Below are positions 6,159 to 12,332 of a stretch of 12,332 nucleotides of DNA, piece after piece (the stretch's first letter is position 1; each line of letters begins with the position of its first letter). The stretch is from RH-AL1 sp964247745 (GTDB lineage: Bacteria; Pseudomonadota; Alphaproteobacteria; Rhizobiales; Beijerinckiaceae), in assembly GCA_964247745.1 (NCBI GenBank), contig CAXTVT010000087.1, forward strand, positions 1 through 12,332, read 5' to 3'. Under the pieces are notes generated by a model, which saw only the letters and a list, made by a program, of their open reading frames with translations, was not told where the DNA came from and did not search any database. Both the position numbers and the translations under genes were made by a program.

Positions 6159-7061
6159 ATGACGACGAGGCGAGCGGCGATAGCGGCCGTGGCGATGCTG
6201 CCGATGGCGATGATCGATCCCGCCGCAGCCAAGACGGTGAAGGTCGTGGCCTCGTTCACCGTGCTCGCCGACATGGTCCGGCAGGTCGGCGGCGACCACG
6301 TCGTGGTGGTGAGCATGGTGCCCCCCAACGGCGATCCGCACGAATACGAGCCGACGCCGGACGACGCCCGGAACCTGAAAAGCGCCGACGTGGTGTTCAC
6401 CAGCGGCCTCGGCCTGGAGGGCTGGTTCGCCCGGCTGACCAAGGCCTCCGGTTACGCCGGCAAGCCGGTCGTCGCATCCGACGGCATCAGGACCCGAAAG
6501 ATGGAGGAGGACGGCAAGACCATCACCGATCCCCATGCGTGGAACAGCATCCCGAACGCCGAGGTCTACGTCGGCAACATCGAGAAGGCGTTGGCCGCGG
6601 CCGATCCGGAGGATGCCGTCGTCTTCGCGTCGAACGCCAAGACGTACGATGCCAAACTCAAGTCGCTGGACGTCTACGCTCACGCGCAGGTCGATGGCGT
6701 GCCGAAGAACGAGCGCAAGGTCCTCACCACCCACGATGCACTGAGCTATTTCGGTGCCGCCTACGGCGTGAGCTTCCTGTCGCCGCTCGGCTTTTCCACC
6801 GAGAAAGAACCGTCGGCCGCGCAGGTGGCGAAGGTGATCGGACAGATCAAGGCCGAGCACGTCCACGCCTATTTCTTCGAAAACTCCAACGACCCGCGTC
6901 TCGTCAAGCAGATCGGCGACGCGACATCGGCCCGTCCGGGCGGCGAACTCTTCGTCGAAGCGCTTTCCAAGCCAGGTGGACCGGCCGCGACCTACGCGGA
7001 CATGTTCAAGTACAATGTCGACACGCTCGTCGCCGGCATGAAGGGCACGCCTCGATCATGA
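6159..7061 (+). CDS. aztC: Zinc-type metal ABC transporter, substrate-binding protein (AztC-like)
   Basis: A 300-residue periplasmic cluster A-I binding protein. The signal peptide MTTRRAAIAAVAMLPMAMID ends near PAAA (21-24). Metal ligands by family position: His61 in GDPHEYEP, His126 in DPHAWNS, His192 in TTHDALSYF. The fourth ligand is normally Asp in an FxDxLS-like segment; here it reads LFVEALS, with Glu267. Three histidines favour zinc over manganese, since manganese proteins usually have Glu at the third place. The long His-rich loop of ZnuA is absent: only about eight acidic/basic residues (113-120) stand there, as in the Azt subgroup. No AztD chaperone gene lies nearby. FSTEKEPSA (212-220) and YFFENSNDPRLVKQ (238-251) are further family marks. 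Ribosome binding site AAGGAG lies just upstream. The gene ends the operon. Confidence 0.88.
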   Translation: MTTRRAAIAAVAMLPMAMIDPAAAKTVKVVASFTVLADMVRQVGGDHVVVVSMVPPNGDPHEYEPTPDDARNLKSADVVFTSGLGLEGWFARLTKASGYAGKPVVASDGIRTRKMEEDGKTITDPHAWNSIPNAEVYVGNIEKALAAADPEDAVVFASNAKTYDAKLKSLDVYAHAQVDGVPKNERKVLTTHDALSYFGAAYGVSFLSPLGFSTEKEPSAAQVAKVIGQIKAEHVHAYFFENSNDPRLVKQIGDATSARPGGELFVEALSKPGGPAATYADMFKYNVDTLVAGMKGTPRS

Positions 7062-7217
7062 CGACCCTTCGGCCGGGCTCCCGCGGGCGAGGCTCGACCA
7101 GAACGATCGCGCTGCTTCGACGCAACAAGACGCTTTGCATTGCGAAGAATGTGCGATCAGGTCGTCCGCGCCGCCCGTCGACGGAATCGCTCGTCGCGGG
7201 CAGCATCCGGAATCGCC

Positions 7218-7877
7218 ATGGACCTCTTCGACCGTCTGAAGGAATCCGCCGCTCTCGCGTGGGAGGCCTACGTCGACCATGCTTTCGTGCGGCGTCTTGG
7301 CGACGGCACGCTGCCGGAGGCCGCCTTTCGCGCCTATTTGGTGCAAGACTACCTGTTCCTCGTTCAGTTCGCCCGCGCCTACGCGCTCTCCGCCTACAAG
7401 AGCCGCACGATCGCCGAATTGCGCTATTCGCAGGCGGCGCTGACCGCGGTTCTCGACGAGACGGAGCTTCACGTGCGGCTCTGTGGACGCTGGGGCCTCG
7501 CGGCGGAAGAGATCGCCTCGGCACCGGAGCATCGCGCGACGATCGCCTACACCCGGTTCGTCCTGGATCAAGGCGCGGCCGGCGATCTGCTCGCGCTTCA
7601 CGTCGCCCTGGCTCCCTGCGTCGTCGGCTATGCCGAGATCGGCCGCGCGCTGGCGTCTCGCGGCACGACGCTCGATCGTGAGCACCCCTACGCCGAGTGG
7701 ATCGCGGAATATGCCGGCGAGTCCTACCAGGGCGTCGCCGCGGCGGCGCGGCGCCACCTCGACGGGCTGGCGGCGGTCCTGATGCCGGAGCACCGCTTCG
7801 CCGACCTTGCTGCCGTGTTCGCCGCGGCTTCGCGCCTGGAGGCGGACTTCTGGCAGATGGGGCTCGATGCGGTATGA
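7218..7877 (+). CDS. tenA: TenA family protein, aminopyrimidine aminohydrolase/thiaminase II
   Basis: A 219-residue all-helical cytoplasmic enzyme of normal TenA length. TenA hydrolyses amino-HMP, a breakdown product of thiamin, so that the pyrimidine can be reused; some members cleave thiamin itself. Expected active-site residues are present: Asp44 in VQDYLFL, Tyr111, the nucleophile Cys134 in LAPCVVGYAEIG, and Glu208 in SRLEADFWQMG. The start at ATG 7218 is chosen because MDLFDRLKESAALAW matches the family N-terminus. The frame extends upstream to 7140 with an arginine-rich run unlike the family. No TPP riboswitch core was seen in the 156 bases before it, and no other thi gene is in the window. 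It may share transcription with the zinc operon or have its own promoter. Confidence 0.92.
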   Translation: MDLFDRLKESAALAWEAYVDHAFVRRLGDGTLPEAAFRAYLVQDYLFLVQFARAYALSAYKSRTIAELRYSQAALTAVLDETELHVRLCGRWGLAAEEIASAPEHRATIAYTRFVLDQGAAGDLLALHVALAPCVVGYAEIGRALASRGTTLDREHPYAEWIAEYAGESYQGVAAAARRHLDGLAAVLMPEHRFADLAAVFAAASRLEADFWQMGLDAV

Positions 7878-7929
7878 AGCGAAACCCGCTCGCAAGCCGC
7901 GGGCATCGAAAGAGCTCCTGGCAGGCTCA

Positions 7930-7947
7930 AGCACCCGGTTGGGTGCT
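7930..7947. terminator. Hairpin between convergent tenA and putA
   Basis: A perfect 7-base stem, AGCACCC with GGGTGCT, and a four-base loop GGTT sit in the 82-base gap between the 3' ends of tenA and putA. The position suits a bidirectional terminator. No T-tract follows on either strand, so intrinsic termination would be weak. A second, shorter stem (CCCGC with GCGGG, 7885-7903) lies just after the tenA stop. Confidence 0.5.
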
Positions 7948-7959
7948 GCGCCGTCCGCG

Positions 7960-10900
7960 TCAGACCAGAGCCATCAAGCTCGCGTTGCCACCCGCCGCCG
8001 TCGTGTCGATGCTCACGGTCACTTCCTCCAGAAGCCAGTCGAGGCACCATTCCGTCGTGCCGGACGCGACCTGGGCGGAAGAGATGGCGTGAACCCCGAC
8101 GATCCGACCCTCGCGCCGGGCGAGGCGCTGCCGCACTTCGAGGATCCGCGGGGCCTCGCCTTCGACGAGCGCCGCGGCGATGGCTTCCACCGACGCCCAG
8201 CCGGCATCGATCTCAAGGCGACGAGCGACAAGGTGCGGGAGACCGGTCAGTCGTTCCTGCACGCCGCTGGCCGGATCGACGATCGCGTCGTTGCCGGTCG
8301 CGAGCACCGCCGCGATCTGAAGGGCCAGCCCTCTGAAAGTCGTGGGGACCAGCAGGACCATGCCCTTAGGGCGCAGCGTGTAGAGGTTGCGTTCGCCGAC
8401 GGGGCCGGGGAGATCGATCTGAGCGCCGAGCCGCGTCTCCCGCCCGCATCGCCGGGAGGTCTCGGCTTCGGCGGCGTGACCCGCGGCGTCGAGCCAATCC
8501 GCAAAGGCGATCAGCGCCGCATCGCAGTCGTGGGCAGTCGGCCTCGCGCCGCGCTCGCGACCCGCTCGTGACATCAACCGGCGCATGTAGAGCGGGCCGC
8601 CGGCTTTGGGTCCTGTGCCCGACACGCCCGACCCACCGAAGGGCTGCGAGCCGACGACCGCTCCGATCATGTTGCGGTTGACGTAGACGTTGCCGGCCTT
8701 TACCCGGGCTCGAACCCGCGCCACCGTCTGATCGATCCTCGTGTGAAGGCCGAAGGTCAGGCCGAACCCGGTCGCGTTGATCGCGTCGATCAACGCGTCG
8801 AGCTCGTCCCGCCGGTACCGCATGACGTGAAGGACCGGGCCGAACACCTCGTCGCCGAGGTCGCCGACCGCCGCCACCTCGATCAGCGTCGGCGGGCTGA
8901 AGCTTCCGAACGCGCAGTCCTCGGGCAACTCGAAACGCGTGATCGCGTGACCTTTCGCTTCCATCGCCGCTACGTGATCCTCGATCGTCGCGGCGGCCTG
9001 CGCCGAGATGACAGGCCCGACATCCGTGCCGAGGCGGTCGGGACACCCGATCGCCAACTCTCGCATCGCGCCCTTCAGCATGGTCACGGCATCTGCCGCG
9101 ATATCCTCCTGAAGGCAGAGGATGCGCAGGGACGAGCAACGCTGCCCGGCACTGTCGAAGGCGGATGCCACGATGTCTCCGACCGCCTGCTCGAGCAGGG
9201 CCGACGAATCGACGATCATGGCGTTCTGGCCGCCCGTCTCCGCCACGAGCGGCACGGTACCGCCGCCGGGTCCGATGCGCAGCGCGAGTCGTCGCTCGAT
9301 GAGGCGCGCCACCGCGCTGGAGCCGGTGAAGACCACCGCTCGGACCGCCTCGTCGTCGACGAGCGCCGCCCCCACCCGCCCGTCGCCGGGAAGGAAGCTC
9401 AAGACCGCTTCGGGCACGCCGGCATCGCGAAGGATCGTCACGGCCGCCGCCGCCACCAGCGGGGTCTCCTCCGCCGGCTTGGCGAGGACGGGGTTGCCGG
9501 CGGCGAGCGCCGCCGCGACCTGGCCGGTGAAGATCGCCAGGGGGAAGTTCCAGGGACTGATGCAGGCGACCGGTCCGATCGGCACATCGTCGAACCCAAG
9601 CAGCCTCGCTTGCGCCGCGTAGTAGCGCAGAAAGTCGATCGCCTCCCGGATTTCGGCCACGGCGTTCGGTACCATGCGGCCCGCTTCCCTGCAGATCAGG
9701 CCGACGAGCGGCACCATACGCTCCTGGATGAGATCGGCGGCGCGCTCGAGGATCGCACCGCGCTCGCCAGGCGGCGTCCTAGCCCAGCCCGCGGCCGCAC
9801 CTTCGGCGCGCCGTGCGAGCGCAGCCACCTGCTCGGCCGTGGTCTCGAGGACTCGGCCGACGAGGTCGCGACGGTCTGCGGGATTGCGGATGTCGCGGGC
9901 CTGCGAGGAGCGGTCTCCCTGCACGCCGTCCGGCGCTGCAAGACGATGCAAGTCCGCATCGTCGCGAAGCCTTGCCGAAAGCGTGGCGAGCGTCGGCTCG
10001 TCTGCTAGGTCGAGGCCGGCCGAGTTCAGACGGCCTTCGTAGAGGTCCGCGGGCCGCTTGATCGCGGGATGGTGGGAGCCCAAAGGTTCGACGGCCAGGG
10101 CGTCGTCCACGGGGTCGGCGACGAGTTCGTCGATCGGCACCTGGAGATTCGCCACCCTGTTCACGAAAGAGCTGTTGGCGCCGTTCTCGAGGAGGCGGCG
10201 CACGAGATAGGCGAGAAGTGTCTCGTGCGTGCCGACCGGCGCGTAGATGCGGCAAGGTCGGGCGAGCCCGGTCGCGCCGACGACCTGCTCGTAGAGAGGC
10301 TCCCCCATGCCGTGGAGGCACTGGAACTCCCAGTCGCCGACGGCGAAATCCGGGCCGGCGAGCGTAGCGATGGTCGCGACGGTCCGCGCGTTGTGGGTGG
10401 CGAACTGCGGGAAGACGTGCGCGCGCGCTGCCAGCAGCTTGCGCGCGCAGGCCAGGTAGGAGAGATCGGTGTGGACCTTGCGCGTGTAGACCGGAAAGTC
10501 GGCGAGGCCGTCGACCTGCGCGCGCTTGATCTCCGTGTCCCAATAGGCTCCCTTGACCAGGCGCACCATGATGCGACGCCCAGCGCGCTGGGCGAGGTCG
10601 ATCACGAAGTCGATGACGGCCAGCGATCGCTTGCCGTACGCCTGTACGACGATGCCCAGCCCCTGCCAGCCCCCCAGCTCAGGATCGAGCGCGAGCGCCT
10701 CGAGGATCTCGAGGGACACCGCCAACCTGTCGGACTCCTCGGCATCGATGTTGAAGCCCATGGCATGGGCACGGGCCGCCGACGCCAGCCCGCGCACCCT
10801 GGCCAGCAGGTCGGGCGCCATACGGTCCCACTGCGCGCGGCCGTAGCGGGGATGCAGCGCGGACAGCTTGATCGAGATGCCCGGCCCTTCGTAGACGCCG

Positions 10901-11667
10901 CGCCGATCGGATGCCTTGCCGATCGCCGCGATGGCGGCGGCATAGTCCTGGTGATAGCGCGATGCGTCCTGCGCCGTCCTGGCGGCCTCGCCGAGCATGT
11001 CGAAGGAATAGCCGAACCCCTTCGCCTCCATCTTGCGGCTGCGCGACAAGGCCTCCGCGATGTCCTGGCCGGTCACGAACTGCTCGCCCATCGCGCGCAG
11101 CGCCATGTCCATGCCCTTCCGCACCAGCGGCTCCCCGCAGCGAGCGAGGAGACGCCCGAGCGTCGAGGAGAGTTCGACGTCGTCGGACCTGCCCGAGAGC
11201 CTCGTGCCGACCATGAGGCTCCAGCCGGCGGCGTTGACGAACAACGAGCGTCCTTCGCCGATGTGCGAGCTCCAGTCGCCCGAGGCGATCTTGTCGCGGA
11301 TCAGTGCGTCCCGCGTGGCGATGTCGGGAATCCGCAGCAGCGCCTCCGCCAGACACATGAGCACGACGCCCTCTCTCGAGGAGAGCGAGTATTCCCGGAC
11401 AAGGGCCTCCATGCCGCCTCTCGGACCCTTGGTCCTGAGGCGCTCGACGAGCCGCCGCGCGGTCGCCGCGGTCCGCGTCGCCTCATCCGGCGAAAGGCGA
11501 GCCATCTCGATCAAGTCTGGCACGAGGAGCTCCTCCGGCAGCCTCGTGCGGGCGGTCATCGCGCGGCGCAACGGCGTCTCGACGCTCGCGGCGGGTGCGA
11601 AGCAAACGAACCGACGCTCGGCGTCTTGTGCGGGAGGGGTTGGGGCCACCGGAGTAGCGATGGACAT
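7960..11667 (-). CDS. putA: Bifunctional proline dehydrogenase / L-glutamate gamma-semialdehyde dehydrogenase PutA
   Basis: A 1235-residue enzyme that oxidises proline to glutamate in two steps at the inner membrane surface, passing electrons to quinone through FAD and then reducing NAD. Proline dehydrogenase barrel (about 170-500): SIKLSAL with Lys267, NIDAEESDR (307-314), VRLVKGAYWD (368-377), YLVRRLLENGANSSF (487-501). Aldehyde dehydrogenase (about 590-1030): SPWNFP (704-709), KPAEETP (730-736), Glu810 in AETGGQN, catalytic Cys844 in GQRCSSLR, EVFGPVL (940-946). A further about 200 residues form the degenerate aldehyde-dehydrogenase-like C-terminal domain, closing with the PutA end motif TTAAGGNASLM. 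The N-terminus lacks the ribbon-helix-helix DNA-binding domain of enterobacterial PutA, so this is the 'type B' architecture. The ATG at 11667 has GAGG seven bases upstream. Regulation probably comes from the divergent putR. Confidence 0.97.
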   Translation of the reverse strand: MSIATPVAPTPPAQDAERRFVCFAPAASVETPLRRAMTARTRLPEELLVPDLIEMARLSPDEATRTAATARRLVERLRTKGPRGGMEALVREYSLSSREGVVLMCLAEALLRIPDIATRDALIRDKIASGDWSSHIGEGRSLFVNAAGWSLMVGTRLSGRSDDVELSSTLGRLLARCGEPLVRKGMDMALRAMGEQFVTGQDIAEALSRSRKMEAKGFGYSFDMLGEAARTAQDASRYHQDYAAAIAAIGKASDRRGVYEGPGISIKLSALHPRYGRAQWDRMAPDLLARVRGLASAARAHAMGFNIDAEESDRLAVSLEILEALALDPELGGWQGLGIVVQAYGKRSLAVIDFVIDLAQRAGRRIMVRLVKGAYWDTEIKRAQVDGLADFPVYTRKVHTDLSYLACARKLLAARAHVFPQFATHNARTVATIATLAGPDFAVGDWEFQCLHGMGEPLYEQVVGATGLARPCRIYAPVGTHETLLAYLVRRLLENGANSSFVNRVANLQVPIDELVADPVDDALAVEPLGSHHPAIKRPADLYEGRLNSAGLDLADEPTLATLSARLRDDADLHRLAAPDGVQGDRSSQARDIRNPADRRDLVGRVLETTAEQVAALARRAEGAAAGWARTPPGERGAILERAADLIQERMVPLVGLICREAGRMVPNAVAEIREAIDFLRYYAAQARLLGFDDVPIGPVACISPWNFPLAIFTGQVAAALAAGNPVLAKPAEETPLVAAAAVTILRDAGVPEAVLSFLPGDGRVGAALVDDEAVRAVVFTGSSAVARLIERRLALRIGPGGGTVPLVAETGGQNAMIVDSSALLEQAVGDIVASAFDSAGQRCSSLRILCLQEDIAADAVTMLKGAMRELAIGCPDRLGTDVGPVISAQAAATIEDHVAAMEAKGHAITRFELPEDCAFGSFSPPTLIEVAAVGDLGDEVFGPVLHVMRYRRDELDALIDAINATGFGLTFGLHTRIDQTVARVRARVKAGNVYVNRNMIGAVVGSQPFGGSGVSGTGPKAGGPLYMRRLMSRAGRERGARPTAHDCDAALIAFADWLDAAGHAAEAETSRRCGRETRLGAQIDLPGPVGERNLYTLRPKGMVLLVPTTFRGLALQIAAVLATGNDAIVDPASGVQERLTGLPHLVARRLEIDAGWASVEAIAAALVEGEAPRILEVRQRLARREGRIVGVHAISSAQVASGTTEWCLDWLLEEVTVSIDTTAAGGNASLMALV

Positions 11668-11735
11668 CGTGAACCTCGAAAGCTCCGGCTCGGCGCGCCG
11701 GGAACTCGCAACGCTTAGCCCTTGAGCCGTAAAAC

Positions 11736-11790
11736 TTGTAGCGCTCGAATCGCCGTAATATAGCGATATCGACTATTTATCGAGGATAAA
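11736..11790 (+). promoter_or_regulatory. putR promoter and putative Lrp-type operator region
   Basis: The 123 bases between divergent putA and putR hold an AT-rich patch. TTGTAG (11736-11741) and TATAGC (11759-11764), 17 bases apart, resemble a sigma-70 promoter for putR. Around the expected transcription start are the palindrome CGATATCG (11764-11771), offset flanks ATAG and CTAT, and a second TATCG at 11778-11782 that is inverted to CGATA at 11764. Such degenerate dyads fit an Lrp-family operator and would allow PutR to control itself and putA. GAGGA (11782-11786) is the putR ribosome binding site. Confidence 0.45.
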
Positions 11791-12264
11791 ATGGCGAGTT
11801 TCACTGCGCTCGACCGGACCGACCGACGAATTCTCATGATCCTCCAGAAGGAGGGACGGATCACGAATACGCAGTTGGCGGAGCGCATCGGCCTGTCGGC
11901 CACTGCGTGCAGCGAGCGCACGAAGTTCCTTCTGCAGGAAGGCTACATCACCGGCTTCGCAGCGAGACTTGATCCGCATCGACTTGGCTTCGACCTGCTC
12001 GTCTTCGTCGAGATCCTGCTCGACAAGACGACGCCCGATGTCTTCGAGCGTTTCGCGCTCGCGGTGAAAGCGGCTCCGGAGGTCCTTGAGTGCCACATGG
12101 TCGCCGGCGGCTTCGATTATCTGATCAAGACACGTCTTGCGAACATGAAGAGCTACCGGCGCTTCCTCGGTGACGTGATCCAGTCGCTTCCCGGCGTCAA
12201 GGAAACGCGCAGCTACGCCGTCATGGACGAGATCAAGAACGAGGAAGGTCTCCACCTGCCCTGA
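11791..12264 (+). CDS. putR: Lrp/AsnC family regulator, probable proline-responsive PutR
   Basis: A 157-residue protein with the two-domain Lrp layout. The N-terminal helix-turn-helix covers about 8-60: LDRTDRRILMILQKEGRITN, then AERIGLSATACSERTKFLLQEGYI. The C-terminal RAM effector-binding domain covers about 68-150: LVFVEILLDKTTPDVFERF, VLECHMVAGGFDYLIKT, and LPGVKETRSYAVMDEIK. Both are complete. Divergent orientation to putA, with a shared AT-rich gap, matches the PutR arrangement known in Agrobacterium and Rhodobacter, where this Lrp-type protein activates putA in response to proline. That function is transferred from context and family. The remaining 68 bases to the window end show no gene or clear terminator. 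Confidence 0.9.
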   Translation: MASFTALDRTDRRILMILQKEGRITNTQLAERIGLSATACSERTKFLLQEGYITGFAARLDPHRLGFDLLVFVEILLDKTTPDVFERFALAVKAAPEVLECHMVAGGFDYLIKTRLANMKSYRRFLGDVIQSLPGVKETRSYAVMDEIKNEEGLHLP

Positions 12265-12332
12265 CCACCTACAACTTGCAGGGGCAGCGGCGACCCGCCT
12301 CCTAACCGCGGCACCTTGGCGCGACGTCCGAC

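Noticed and set aside
7140..7217. Longer start for TenA
   Set aside because: The added residues are arginine-rich shadow sequence, and the family N-terminus begins at the Met encoded at 7218.
7062..7217. TPP riboswitch before tenA
   Set aside because: Neither the CTGAGA core nor the second conserved arm was found on the plus strand.
10069..11718. Long plus-strand frame opposite putA
   Set aside because: It is an antisense shadow of high-GC coding DNA, rich in Arg, Asp and Gly, without motifs, whereas putA on the minus strand is complete.

Overview
The window is GC-rich, gene-dense bacterial DNA with high GC at third codon positions. Gene order and protein types point to an alphaproteobacterium, probably of the order Hyphomicrobiales (Rhizobiales). 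The strongest indicators are pdxA-rsmA adjacency, a PutA without an N-terminal DNA-binding domain divergent from an Lrp-type PutR regulator, and an Azt-like zinc importer. This placement is inferred from gene content, not from a phylogeny. No transposon, phage gene, CRISPR array, tRNA or rRNA was seen, and no gene-free stretch exceeds 300 bases; the longest is about 283 bases, 1765-2047.

Layout. (1) Positions 1-986, plus strand: the last codons of pdxA (vitamin B6 synthesis), overlapping rsmA (16S rRNA dimethyltransferase). (2) Positions 1017-1764, minus strand: a fluoride channel gene (crcB/fluC) followed by a DUF190 PII-like gene. The intergenic region before crcB holds a perfect inverted repeat and a doubtful small ORF. 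(3) Positions 2048-3875, plus strand: a two-gene unit with a Tat-exported DsrE-like protein and a ModA-like periplasmic binding protein. No transporter ATPase or permease accompanies the pair. (4) Positions 3988-7061, plus strand: a metal-import operon. It opens with a Zur-box-like AT-rich dyad and an unrecognised cysteine-containing small protein. Next comes a 47-residue single-pass membrane protein that overlaps the ATPase start. The ABC ATPase, permease and substrate-binding protein (Azt/Znu type) follow. (5) Positions 7218-7877, plus strand: tenA (thiamin salvage/thiaminase II family). (6) Positions 7960-12264: convergent putA on the minus strand (proline to glutamate, 1235 residues), with putR reading away from it on the plus strand across an AT-rich control region.

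How the parts work together. The clearest functional units are the zinc importer (binding protein, permease and ATPase, tightly coupled by overlapping stop/start codons) and the proline catabolic pair putA/putR. The fluoride channel and DUF190 protein form a familiar pair whose joint role is unknown. The least explained content is the DsrE-like/binding-protein pair and the two small proteins at the head of the zinc operon.
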